From Cerioporus squamosus (taxonomy: Eukaryota; Basidiomycota; Agaricomycetes; Polyporales; Polyporaceae), in the NCBI GenBank assembly GCA_022592435.1, contig JABYQS010000023.1, positions 124,001 to 188,000 on the forward strand: a stretch of 64,000 nt of DNA, given 5' to 3'. The translations under genes and the position numbers were made by a program. Positions 11,009 through 22,779 of the stretch are shown here, in pieces. Position 1 is the first letter of the stretch. Every line of letters starts with the position of its first letter. The notes beneath the pieces were generated by a model. It was not told where the DNA came from and ran no database searches. It was given only the letters and a program-made list of their open reading frames with translations.

Positions 11009-12271
11009 TCAGACCGCGGTCGATGTTGTCCTGGAGGATGCGAGCGCCCGGTTCAGAGCCATCAATAGCTGGAACTGCAGGTGCATCGAGAACACCATCC
11101 AGGTGTCGCTGTCCGCTGACATCGTCCCATTCATATCGTTCACGTAGTCCACCATGACGTACGGCCGAAGCACACCGTCTCTTCGATCAATCCAAATGGA
11201 CACTCTGAAGAAAAGCTAGGAAGTCGTTAGTCCATGTGCCCCACGACAGGTAATACGACATACCCTTTCGCCTTCAAACATGATAACCAGATACTGTTCC
11301 AGACGGCTCATAGCTGCTCCGCTTGCAGCGCTCCATGGAGACACGTAGTCGTCAGCAGGCTCCAGAGGCGGCGGTTCATCGTCATCCGAATCCGACGAAA
11401 CTACTCCTGACACCTGGATAGCCGGCGAGCTTCGACCTTCGTTAATGAGCCTGTACAGTCGCGCGTGGTCAAGAAGCTTACCCGGGTTCGGCATCAACAT
11501 CTGTGATAGCGCGCGCTACCTCTGCGCTTGACCTGGTCGCAAACACAGCTGACGTCGTCGTCGAACTGCAGTCCTTGAATGGTAAGTCCCCCCGTTCGTG
11601 CGTTACGCGAAGACTTACTTAGCTTCGTTGCTACCGTCCGTGATAGCACGCACTCCAGTGAGACCCTGTGCTCGGTGTACACTGAACGTCCGAGCACGAC
11701 GGGGTACACTGCACGTCCCAGTCAGTGACATCGCCTATTCCGACATCTGCCAATGATCAACAACTGACCTAGGGCGACCGCGGATGTCCACTATGGCGCG
11801 GGGCACACTCACACCCTGGTTACGATAGGTAGCAACAAGTTGCGGCATCGTGAAGGTGTGGTGATTAACTGCGGCTGATCGAAGTCCGAAGGAACGATAT
11901 TTAAAGTAAGTCATGCTTGCGAATATGCTCCTCGTCATTTCAGCCTGGATGCTATTCTGTTTGTCTAGGTCGCGCTCAAGACACATCTCGGCCAGTGTCC
12001 GATCACCACCGGTGCGAGTGCACCTTGAGGACGAACGAAGACAGGGTCTGCATTTCTGCGACAACTATGCACCGACCAAAATACGCCCGATCCAGTTGTA
12101 TTCACCAGTGCCGGACATCTTCGCGAAGGCATTCTCCGCAGCAGAACGTTCAACGCATCCATCATAGTTCTCATCTGTCGGCGCACGGCGACGTCGCGTT
12201 GCCCTGCACTGATCACTGGATCTGTGGATCCCCTGCGTCATCAATATGCCGGTGAGCTTGCTCCTTCTCAA
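11009..12271 (-). CDS. Hypothetical multi-exon gene, possibly degenerate
   Basis: Several minus-strand frames chain plausibly. One runs to EYNWIGRIL and, after an intron, continues as GGDRTLAEMCLERDLDKQNS and then PQLVATYRNQGVSVPRAIVD. A later exon has HARLYRLINEGRSSPAIQV, an acidic SSDSDDDEPPPLEPADDY stretch and FEGERV. The last exon reads SIWIDRRDGVLRPYVMVDYV. No domain is recognised. Exon boundaries between 11500 and 11760 are unclear because two frames are open. Composition matches the rest of the accessory segment. It may be a gene of a mobile element or a broken host gene. Confidence 0.35.
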
Positions 12272-12607
12272 ACTTCCGGCCTAGATTGACGGAGAACTGC
12301 CTAGGTTCATTGTGCATGCGGTGCAACTCAAAATGCATCAGGTACCGAAGCCGTCAGCTGATGCTACGGAACCTCAGCCCTATGTAGGTTGCAGTCTCCC
12401 ACCGGGCCCGTGTCCTGTTATTCATTTCAACTGTCAAGTTCCGTACATCGCACGCTCGTACAATCCGAGCCGCAGTGCTCACGATCCCATCCTGCACTCA
12501 GCATGTGCATAACATAGTCAACTGCTAGCACGGCAAGAATATAGCCGACCCTTCACACAGGTACTTTACAGTCTTCATCGTCTCCGATCGGCGTTCATGT
12601 CTCGCAC

Positions 12608-13785
12608 CTATACTGCCGCTCCAATATAATCACTTACTCCTCTTTCAAAAAAGTTTGCGCGTCCGGTCGCGGCTATTGTCTCCATGAAGGGGAACTACAC
12701 AACCTAGTGCGTCGCATCAACCGTGTCTATCGGCCACAATTCTTCACTTACCGGGTTTCTCTTCCCGAAGATTGCCGGAAATCCCAGTTCTCTCATGAGG
12801 AAGTCTCCCACATACTCGACGTAGTCTTGCATCAACGCAGCGCTCATGCCGTTCAACGCGCGGGGCAACGCCGCTAAGATGTGACCTTTGTGAGTACATC
12901 AGGCATGAACGTTACAGTCGCTTACCTTCGAAAAACCTCTGTTCTAGCTGAACCGCCTCCATGACCATCCCTCGCACCACTTCAAATGGTGCCCTGTGGT
13001 GTAGGTGACCGGACAACACACATGCGAACGTGGTATGTATACCTTCGTCTCGAGCAATAAGCTCATTGGACATACATAACCCCGGAAGCAGTGCGCGACT
13101 CCTGAACCAGAAGATTACTGCAAACGAGGACGAGAAGAAGATCCCTTCCACGATCGCGAACGCGATAAGCCTCGTTGCGAAGTCGATGTCTGGTGCATCA
13201 ATCCAATGCAAGCACCACGCAGCCTTTGCCTTCACAGACGGCATGGTGCTTAGAGCAGAGAACAGTCGATTCTGCTCTCCGGCGTCGCTCACGAGCGCTT
13301 GGATAAGCATGCTATAGGTCTCGGCATGAACGTTCTCACTATAAGTCACGAACCATCGTAAGTGACCTATTGTATCGATTGAGGCACGTATGCTCACATC
13401 ATAATCTGATATCCGTAGAAGCATCGAGCCTCTGCGACTTGAACCTCCGCGCAAAACCGAGTTGCCAGATTCTCCACCACGATGCCGTCGGACGCTGCGA
13501 AGAACGCTAGTACCGTCGACAACAGCGCCTTCTCGTCGTCGGACAGTAGATCCCTCCATTGGCTGGCATCGCAGGACAAATCAATGTCCGCCGGCGTCCA
13601 GAACGAGGCCTGCGCGAGCTTGTACAAGTTCCACAGCTGCACGTGTGTCAGTCCACTCCTGATCAATCACAGAACATGCTTGTACTTACCTCCTGGTACC
13701 GAATAGGGAAAAGCACGAAACGCGACAATTCTGCGCGGAGTATAGGTTCGTCGTGAGCAGGCAAGTTGGTCACTTGTAAAGTCAT
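12608..13785 (-). CDS. Ribonucleotide reductase small subunit (R2-like), divergent and tail-less
   Basis: This is a class I ribonucleotide reductase R2 homologue, the diiron-tyrosyl subunit that with R1 makes deoxynucleotides. It starts at 13785 ([16 protein letters not shown]) and spans five exons, about 335 residues. Conserved blocks run in order: [10 protein letters not shown], then [24 protein letters not shown] (metal Asp), [20 protein letters not shown] (metal Glu and His plus the radical Tyr), VEGIFFSSS (metal Glu), [15 protein letters not shown] (metal Glu and His), [15 protein letters not shown] and [15 protein letters not shown]. All iron ligands and the tyrosine are present. It lacks the N-terminal extension, and it stops right after GAAV, so the acidic Phe-ending C-terminal peptide that docks on R1 is missing. 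I looked about 100 bp further and found no exon encoding it. It is much more divergent than a housekeeping R2 would be and sits beside a Helitron, so it may be a paralogue or a captured gene. Confidence 0.85.
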
Positions 13786-13799
13786 GATGGGCGTCGAGC

Positions 13800-14472
13800 G
13801 CAGGTAGCCCTTGTCGCTGCGAGTACATATATCGCTGGCGTCCTGCTGCGGCCAAAGAAGTCATGTAGCCGAATAGTGGGGTCTACATCATACTCGATGT
13901 ACTCGGTTTTGCTTCGCACTAATCGCATCCGGACCAGATCGCGGCGAGTCTGGACTCCACAGCTCAAGTCGGTGCATTCATCCAGTACCTGCAAATGATC
14001 CGTTCCGTCTCTAGAGACCCTTCCTGCCCCTAGGGATTCTTCCTGCCCCGACATCCAAGCACCTCGCACGGTCGGTATCCGCAGTCGCTTCCTGGTATAA
14101 ATCCTCCAGCCTCTTGCTGCTAGCTCACCCGCATACTTCCGTACAGTCGCGATGTCTCTCCTGACTCACATTCAGAACGTGGCAAGAGATCTCCTTACCA
14201 TTCGATTGCAAGCGCAGACGATGAATGATGCTGGTGGGTGCTTCGTCCAGTCTAGCCTTGATTGACTTTCTTGGCATTAGGTCGCTACGTCCTAATTGAT
14301 CTCTCTGATTTCCGCATTTTGTCCTCGCAGCTGGGTCGCACTCCTCAGATGATGCATCATCCGGTAGCGTTACGGACGACACAGAAGGTACCTGTATCAT
14401 CACTCTGCTTTGCATCCTAGCTAACCGGCGTCCAGATATATGCGATGCGTTGTCTGCCCCCTTCAACTCCAC
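13800..14472 (-). CDS. Hypothetical protein upstream of the R2 gene
   Basis: Not recognised. The first frame starts at 14472 (MELKGADNASHISGRRLAR). An intron with donor gtaagg removes about 40 bp, after which a second exon reads RDIATVRKYAGELAARGWRI followed by YTRKRLRIPTVRGAWMSGQ. A third exon holds KTEYIEYDVDPTIRLHDFF. The product is basic in the middle. I could not splice it in frame into the R2 start at 13785, so it is listed separately, but it might be an extra N-terminal part of that gene. Confidence 0.35.
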
Positions 14473-14569
14473 GGACGAACCAGTCCTCGGTGTGTCGTGT
14501 GTGTTTCCTATCGTCTACTTATACATGCTAATTATATTGCTTGGACGGTAATCTCGCCATGCAGCTCGT

Positions 14570-17500
14570 GTGTCAACGACGCACGACGGGCGGCCGTCCT
14601 TCGAATGGTGTGCGCAAACAGAGCTTACGCTCGACACCACGCACATCTTCGACGATATACACGTGATTACTTCCTCGTTGACAATTGACACTCTTCCTTT
14701 TCATATTCACTATGATGACGTGGTTGTTAATTCAAATCTCATCACCATATTATCTCTTTACTCTCGGTGGCAGACTCATCATCTTGCGAAGCTTGCCAAC
14801 GTACATGCCGTGCGTGTCATCGTACGAGACACCACTGCCACTTTGTTCGACAAGTTGGTGGAGCATGAGTGCACGACTGCCTGTCCGCACAGCATCGTAT
14901 CTTTCACTACTCTTCGCGGTGTCCGTCCCCCCCGAGATGCTTTACGCCCCCGCACAGTTTCTCAGTCTGCGAATCCTGTTTCTTCTATGTCATACCTGCC
15001 CATCGTCGACGACGCCCTTCAGCGCTTCATTGTCAGTGATTGGCAACGTACTGTCACAACCGCCAACTTGCGTCTCTTACCATGTGCAGTGTGTGCACGC
15101 CGCTCGCCCGCCACTGACATTGTGTCCGTTCATCCCCAGGACTTCGATCTTTCTCTGCTTCGCAATGACGCTTTACCGCCCACCGTGTACCCATCCACAT
15201 ACGCCTTCAATGTCTATCAGAATGCACTGCTCTATCCAAAAGGTATGGCCGATCGTTGGCAGCTCGCATCGCTACTAATGTGTCTTAAATGTCACAGGGA
15301 TCTAGTAATCAACAAGTCAATGCCTAAGCTTTGCCTCGCCAACTGGCTTTATTACGCCCTGGATGAGCTTCCTGCCGACGTCTCTGCGGCTTTAAACATG
15401 AGCACTCCTGTCGATAAACTACTTATCGCCAGGGCACGTACAAGCCGGATCTCATTTCGCTTCAAGGAGTCGTCGCTTCATGACATCGCAGGAGATGAAC
15501 CCGAGCCTTCAATTCCCGACGGAAGTGGGCGAGTTCACCAGCATTATGTCCGAGGTAACGTACTTGTTATGCCTCAGAATTCTACTCAATTTAATCGCGT
15601 ACTCCCCCCTTCCCCATCCGCCATTCGAGATACTGTCTGCGCTGTATTTGTCGGGCATACCATGCCCACCAAGCAAACCATAGGCAAATTTCGGACTCTG
15701 TTGGCACGCAAGTCCACAGTCGAGACTCTGATTCGGTTTCTGGTCGACAGGAATCCTTATTATACTGCTGATGGTAAGGAATTCTTCGGCCTCAGCCGTG
15801 TCAATCTCAATGCCCTGTTCGGTCCAGATACCTCTACCCTCGACACCGGTATTCCCTGCGCAATGGAGATCGGCTTTCTCGAAAACAACGAGGCTATCAC
15901 GGCATCCACATCAGACTATACCTCTCGAAATAACGACGACGATGCGCCTCCAGGTACTCCCGATACACTACTGATGGAGAACGTTGGATACACATGCGGA
16001 GATGACTCTCCAGTTTCGTACAGAGACATGAAAATGCGTGCTCTGTCACACTGTCTTCATGGCGGCCGCTTTGTGTACTCAAAAGCAGGTGACAAGTTCG
16101 TTCCTGACTTCGCAAATCCCGCCTTACTTACCTGGTTGTTTCCTCATCTAGATCCATGGGGTATCGGAGGTTTTCATCATCCTAGTCGGTCCATAAAGAT
16201 CACTATGGAAGAACAGTTGAAGTACCTGCTTGAACTTGACGACGGACACTTTGAATGTGACCCTGACTTTGCGTTCGTGTACTTCAACATTCTGCAGAAA
16301 AAGATGGTATGTGATTCAGTTAGATTTCGAGTCAAAGCATCTCAGCAACGTAGGATCGTCGCCGATCTACTGGCCATAGATAAAGACCTCCTTCAACACA
16401 TGGTTCACCAGTCTGAACACAATCCTGCGTACAAACCATCTACTCCGCAGGAGATTCAATTGATATCCTTGATCGACAATGTAAGCACCGTCCTTCCTAA
16501 TATACCGGGTACTACCGGCTACAAACTAACAATGCGTAATGAAATCCGTGCTCTAGTCAATTTCCGAGGCACACCTGCCTTCTTCATAACCTTGAATCCC
16601 TCCGATATTCACCATCCGCTTGTCCGGCTATTTGCAGGTGAGGATATAAACCTGGAGGACGCGAGTGTCGGGGAAGAACTGACTTCTTGGCAGCGGAAAC
16701 TCCTCGTCGCGAAGAGTCCCGGTGCTTGCGCCAGATTCTTCCACACAATGATCTCGCGCTTTATAACCATCATCTTGCGATACGGTAAGGCCGAGAAAGG
16801 ACTCTTTGGCAAATGTGTGGCTTATTACGGTACAGTCGAAGCGCAAGCCCGAGGTACCTTGCACTGTCATATGCTGATATGGATCGAGGGACATCCGTCT
16901 CCTCAAGCGATGCGCGAACTAATGGCTGACTCTAAAGAATATACCGCGCACATATTCACCTGGCTAGAGAGCATCATCAAATCAGAGTTGTTGGGTACCA
17001 CAGAAGTAGTCGTCGAACCTGCCGGACCTCTACCCAGACCTCCATTCAAAGAATCCCGAGGTAACGTACATCCTGGCGTACGGCCGCCGCCTCGACTTGC
17101 TGACATGTCACCTGCTGAATTCAAAACGCGATACACCACTTTTGTGAACGAGCTAGTGACGCGATATAACTGGCACGAGCACACCGAAACTTGTTGGAAG
17201 TACTTGCGTCGCAACCAGCCGCGAAGTGACAACACTTGTCGGATGCGGATTGATGGTTCGACTTGCCCAGAGACAACTATCGATCCGGAAACGCTCTCCA
17301 TCCAACTTCGTCGCATGCACCCACGCATTGCTAACTACAATGACCTAGTTATGTTTTTGATGCAGGCCAACATGGACATAAAGCACGTTGGCTCCGGCGA
17401 GGGCGCGAAGGCTCTGATCTACTATGTAACAGACTATATCACGAAAGCTGCTCTGCCCACTCATCTTGGCTTAGCGGCGCTCATGTATGCCATCAACTCC

Positions 17501-20494
17501 GCCACTTCCAAGTATGCATCCGTCTCAGATTGGACCTCATCAGAAGATACCGGTGCACTCACAATTCTTGTCAACAGTATGTTGTCTCGGCAAGAAATCT
17601 CTCACCAGCAAGTTATGAGTTATCTTGTTGGCGGCGGCGACCATTACACAAGTCACCGGTATCGTTATCTATACTATATGGCGTTTGACCGCATCCTGAC
17701 TAAATACTGGAACGATCCCACCAACCCGTTCATTTTTAGGAGCATCCTCCGCGACGCCGTGGACGACATTCCTCCCCCGGATTCCCCTCGTAATCCGATC
17801 AGCACAGACTCCCCCTCCTCATCTGGCTCGCGCACGCGACCCATGTCACCCCGACCTGTTGAATCAGACGAACCTGATGATGAGACTGTGACTCTCAGCC
17901 TGGCCGATGGACATATCACCGCTATCAATCAACAGCAAGACTATCTTTTGCGTCCAGTCACCGAGCCTTTCCACTCCATGCCCCTCTACCAATTTGTTGG
18001 CTTGACCGAAAAAATCACCTGCTCTGCCGAAACTCGTCGCTTGGATGCACGCCAATCCGCTCCGAGCGGACACCCTCGGGGACGCCCTCAAGAGCAACGT
18101 GGCGCATTCATGCCTGCACATCCACATCATTCTACGCACATCATCCGTCAGCGAGTCGTGTGGCTTGTGCCCGTTGTACTCGGCCCTCATCTTCCTCGTT
18201 GTGATCGCTCTCCGGAGGAGCTCGAACATTGGGCACGTATTATGCTTCTTCTGTTTTTACCGTGGCGGTCACCTCGAGACTTGAAGCTTCCTAACGAGTC
18301 ATGGTTAGATGCTTATAATCGCCAACAGTACCGCATCACCCCTGTACACCACTCAATCATTCACAATATGAACGTCTTGTCCGAATGTCGTGACGCACGC
18401 GACAAAATTAGGGAGGACCGTCGTCTCATGCGTGAAGCTCTCCCTCCGCTGGATGCTCGTACGTATGGTTCATCATACCCTGCTTCACCAGCTGAGGTCG
18501 ATTCCGACTGTGATATGGACTTCGACTCCCACCAGGCAGCTGCTAACGACCCGGGCATATCCCTTCCCAGTAAGCAGACTCTCCTGGATATCATTGATGG
18601 GCTTATATCTGTTCCCGCCCGCTCTGCTCTAGATCAATGCTTTATGCGTGCCCCTTCTGCCATCACTAGCAACTCGTTCGGATCCGCATTGCAATTGACT
18701 GCCACACAGATGTCTACTGTAGATCACGAACAGTCGTACATGCGCGCGCTCAAAAGAAAACGTCGACCAGAGCCCGTCAACACATCGGTCCCCCGCTTTC
18801 CACCTCGCCTACTACCCGCACTCCAACATCCCGCAGTTCTTGCCACCACGTCCCTACCACAGCACGACGTTCTACCATCCTCAACCGGATCCGCCGCCCT
18901 TGGTTCTCTCCAGACTACCAGTGAGTATGATCTCCACGGCATCATCAATCAAGTGATCATTGAGTATCACTTGTACGATAATCCCGAACAGTGCCGCGCA
19001 TTTGAGATTGTTGCTAACCACGTCTGCTTTGGCGGACCTCAGCTGCTACTCTACATAGGAGGTGTCGGCGGCACCCGTAAATCCTATGTTATCAATGCCA
19101 TATTGCGACTATTTACCCTACTAGGCCGTTGCAATCAGATCCTGGTTTCCGCGCCCACCGGGGCCGCCGCTATCCTCATAGGTGGATTCACGATTCACTC
19201 CTTACTCCTGCTCCCTGTTCACAAACGTGACAATCCAAACTTGCAGATGCTTGCTCTCCTGTGGGATAACGTACTCTATCTGATAATAGACGAAGTATCT
19301 ATGATCAGTGCCACTCTGCTCATTGACATATCATCTCGTCTACAGCATGCTAAAGGCGCCTTCCCTGGCGCCGAGGACATACCTTTTGGCGGCATAAACA
19401 TCATATTTCTCAGTGACTTCGGTCAGCTACGTCCCGTTAACGGTGTTCCTCTTTACAGTCACACCTATACCGGCAGGCCGACCGCTCAGCAGGCGCAAAA
19501 GAAGGCCGCTATCAAAGCCTTTCAGGGAATCTACCTCTGGAAAGAATGTGTCCGCGATGTCGTTCTACTACGCAAGAATCACCGCCAAACCAGTGACCCT
19601 GCCTACTCTGCCCTGCTCGCTCGTATTCGGGAAGGCCATAGTGGCAATGCCCGCCTCGCGAGGTCCGCATACGACTTCCGCACTCTTTAAACCCGGCTTC
19701 TTCAGAACCTCGATGCAGCAACTTGTGCTCGTTTCGCAGATGCCCCGGTCATAGTTGGTCGCAAGACGCTCCGCGATGCTCTCAACTATCGGCTCCTTCA
19801 ACACCATGCGGATAGCATTAGGGCGGAGGTCCACATCTACTATTCCATCGACATGGTTGACGGACAGAGCCCGTCTCAACAGATCCGCGACAAAGTGTGG
19901 GACTTATCATCTTCCTGCACACACGATACACTCGGACGTCTGCCACTCTTTCCAGGTATGCGTGTCATGATCCAAGAGAATATAGCATTCGCCCACAACG
20001 TAGTTAACGGAGCTGTTGGCACTGTACGAGACATCAAATACGATGAGCACAACGGACGTCGGGCCGTCTCGGTTGTTTATGTTGAAATCCCCGGTGCAGG
20101 TCGCCTTCTTGGACAAACTCAGGACGACATCATTCCTGTGTTTCCCGTGCCCAGTCATTTCACCTGGATGAAGAGTCCCAAGACCAAAACCACCCCCGCG
20201 GACACTGCTGCTATATCCCGTCTCCAACCTCCACTCCTTCCCGCCTACGTGTACACTGACTACAAGTCTCAAGGCCGGTCTTTGGACACCGCCATAGTTG
20301 ACCTTGACAGTGCCTTCAGCATCCAAGGTGCATATGTCATGCTGTCTCGTGTTCGCAGCCTCGACGGCCTCGCAATCCTCCGACCATTCAGAGCATCGAA
20401 GATTGAAAACAGATTGCAGCAAGACATCCGCACAGAGTTGAATGAGCTCGAGCTTCGTGCTCAAAAGACCCTAACACGCTACCAGTACAGTTGA
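14570..20494 (+). mobile_element. Helitron Rep-helicase, interrupted by one stop codon
   Basis: This is the replicative protein of a Helitron rolling-circle transposon, about 1,970 codons in a single frame without introns. In order it has a DUF6570-like N-terminal part (LMCLKCHRDLVINKSMPKL, about residues 240-270) and the Helitron_like_N/Rep domain. That domain carries the HUH motif in RGTLHCHMLIW (about 16850-16880) and the two-tyrosine motif in ALIYYVTDYITKA (about 17413-17450). A PIF1/RRM3-type SF1 helicase follows, with Walker A, LIIDEVSMI (Walker B), a YTDYKSQGRS motif and AYVMLSRVRSLDGL. Two lesions are visible. Walker A reads GVGGTRKS, with Arg (CGT at 19076-19078) instead of the invariant Gly. 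An in-frame TAA lies at 19688-19690, after which the same frame continues (TRLLQNLDAATCARFADAP) to the natural stop at 20494. The copy is therefore probably non-autonomous. I could not define its TC and CTRR termini. Confidence 0.93.
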
Positions 20495-20673
20495 CCTGCT
20501 AAATCCATAAGGCTATTCCTCCTGTTCCGCTGTACTTTTCCATCATTTCAATCAAACATCCGCAATTGTTCTGGATCCCACACCGACAGCGAACATCTCC
20601 ATAGTCCAAGCAGTCGACAACAGCCGCCGAAAGATAGACATTAGCGCTCTGAGCGTCAGGTACTTACTGTGTG
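20495..20673. other. Spacer between Helitron ORF and MITE
   Basis: Non-coding sequence that ends in ACTGTGTG (20666-20673), the left copy of the target duplication of the next element. No Helitron 3' hairpin followed by CTRR was found here. Confidence 0.5.
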
Positions 20674-21273
20674 TAGTGCTGCAGGGTCGGGTCGGGTCAG
20701 GTTATTGGCCATCCAGAGCCATGACCCGACCTACGACTGGACATGACCGGTCCTTCAGTCTTATGACTGGACTGGAAGTAGTACAGCGGTACGACCTGAC
20801 CTAACTGCAGTCAAGTTACAGTTTTGACCGGTCAAAACTGATGATCAGTTATAACCAGTTAAGACCAGTCATAACTACCCAAGAAGGTTGGAGAAGTCAT
20901 GATCAAGAGGTGAATAGCCTTATACAAGCCTAAGATACTTTCTAAATGATCATCTTGATGACTTGGAGTCCAAAGGGCTATACAATATATGTGCTCTCAC
21001 CTGGTATAGCTTAGTCGGGACTGATTTTAACTGGTTATGACCGGTCATTACCAGTCAAAGGCACCTATAACCAGGTCATTGGTAGGGCAAAAAGACTGGT
21101 CATGACTGGTCATCATCAGTCGTGTCCAGTCATAGATATTGGTTCAAAAATCATGACCATGACCTGACTGGCAACCTGACTGCTACCTTTGTGGTTATGG
21201 TCCAGTCATTTCTGCTCAGGTTGGGTCAGGTTCCAGTCATTTTCCGGTCATGGGACCCGACCCTGCAGCACTA
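20674..21273. mobile_element. 600-bp hAT-type MITE
   Basis: The element starts TAGTGCTGCAGGGTCGGGTC and ends with its exact reverse complement, a perfect 20-bp terminal inverted repeat. It is flanked by a perfect 8-bp direct repeat ACTGTGTG (20666-20673 and 21274-21281). An 8-bp duplication together with a TAG...CTA end is typical of hAT elements. The interior has no open frame of note. It is filled with short palindromic words of the TGACCGGTCA and AACTGGT/ACCAGTT type in both orientations and with subterminal GGGTCAGGTT copies, which could be transposase-binding sites. It is thus non-autonomous. It lies 180 bp after the Helitron stop codon. Confidence 0.93.
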
Positions 21274-22740
21274 ACTGTGTGAGATCATTACAAAAGCATG
21301 ACCTGGTCCGTGCGTACCCGTGAGAACTGAGGTCGCTCAACAGCCTCAAGGGGTTTCCCTTGACTCCACCTCCTGCTCGCCACTTGTTCGCCCCTTCCCA
21401 TCGTCCCTCTTCAGTCTTGGCTAGTTATTGAAGTTTCTCCGTCTTCATGACTGTGTCAACCATATTTTCGACTTTTGCGAGCGAAATCAAGGCGATATCC
21501 GCTAGGTATATTGGCACGCTCTTCCACAACGTCCGTCATCATGGAGGCAGAATACGAACAACCTGGAATCGAGCTTCCTGACAGGCTATATCTCTCCGAT
21601 GCATCGCAACATACCCCAAATACTTGCACTTGGTGGGCACTTTCATCCAGGACGGCTCACACTCTCTGATACACTGTACGTTGCAGATACGCGCGACAGT
21701 GTTGTGATCGCACCAGGCGCATTAAGCATCTGCTGCTCCCTTCATTCGCAATGTCGCTGCATCACATTCACGTGTACGTAAGCATGTATCGTCAACATAC
21801 GCAGACATATGCTAACTCCCTATCCATTGACCAGGCTGACCTCCCTCCCCGTATCGGCACATGGCTTTCGATATCTGCTCCCCACACCGGCGTCGATCCT
21901 CATATCCTATCCCACGGAATGCCTGTCGACTTCATGAGCTGTTTTTCGCTGGAAACAAACCGTCCTCAATCTGTGGAGAACATACCACCGAGAACGTCAC
22001 TATTTTTGGTTCGTCATGCTGTATATGCGCGACCAAGCAGAACCCCCCTCATCACTCCTCCAACCTTATCGTCGGTATCAGCTTCTCGCCTACACGCTCG
22101 GAGTCGGAAGTGCCTGCACATATATAGCATAAAGGCTACCCACGGCGACAGGATTGAAGGCGCACATCCTCTCCATTCCGGCATGCGAAGTCTGCCCGAA
22201 GTAGTGGTGGTTGGCGATCTGGCAATGCTTCCGCCACTCTTACCGATCTCCAGTAATCAACGATGATCTCGTTCCAATGCTCGAGCTGCTGTATGTGTCC
22301 ACTCGCATCCTCTATTCACTGCAGACTCACCACCTTATGTTTCAGCCGATGTATGCTTTCGTCTCGCCGGTTCCTGCCGGACAAAGTTCCATCGTACTAT
22401 CTTATGATCCTGGTGTATCTTAATCATCTACTCCCCGTCGATCCTAATATCTTCCCTTGCGAAGTCGGAGGACTATCCAGCTCGGCGAAGCGCAAACGTA
22501 CGTGCATCTGATGTCGATCAAGAACCCGGCGTCAACGTTGCATATTCATCCCCAATCTACTGTTCAACCGTCATCGCGCTGTCGATACTGATGTCAGTTA
22601 CAACATCCTTAGCAGACGCCAGTATCCGCATGATGAAGAGCTCGCACTCGATGTGAGTAGGAAACATCTGAATCTTCATTGAATTACTAATTGGACATGA
22701 CCATTAACTCGCACGATTGTTCTAGTGTTTGTCTAGACGC
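21274..22740. other. Unassigned exon-like fragments
   Basis: Plus-strand frames such as 21599-21781 (ILALGGHFHPGRLTLSDTLY, DSVVIAPGAL) and 22040-22266 (GMRSLPEVVVVGDLAML) look protein-like. Another piece near 22570-22650 reads DTDVSYNILSRRQYPHDEEL before a GTGAGT donor. I cannot join them or name a family. They could be accessory Helitron genes or captured fragments. A hairpin (TCAAGGG-GTTT-CCCTTGA) lies at 21346-21363. Confidence 0.35.
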
Positions 22741-22779
22741 GCCATTGACTTGCTCATAGGCCCAGATCGGTACCGCAAC

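Noticed and set aside
13690..14472. Gene upstream of R2 as its N-terminal extension
   Set aside because: The only plausible splice into [12 protein letters not shown] creates a TGA; kept as a separate hypothetical gene.
20674..21273. CRISPR-like or satellite array because of recurring short words
   Set aside because: Words are irregularly spaced and in both orientations, and the segment has transposon ends with a target duplication.
21346..21363. Hairpin TCAAGGG-GTTT-CCCTTGA as the Helitron 3' end
   Set aside because: No CTRR followed by T is found 10-15 bases after it, so the terminus remains unplaced.
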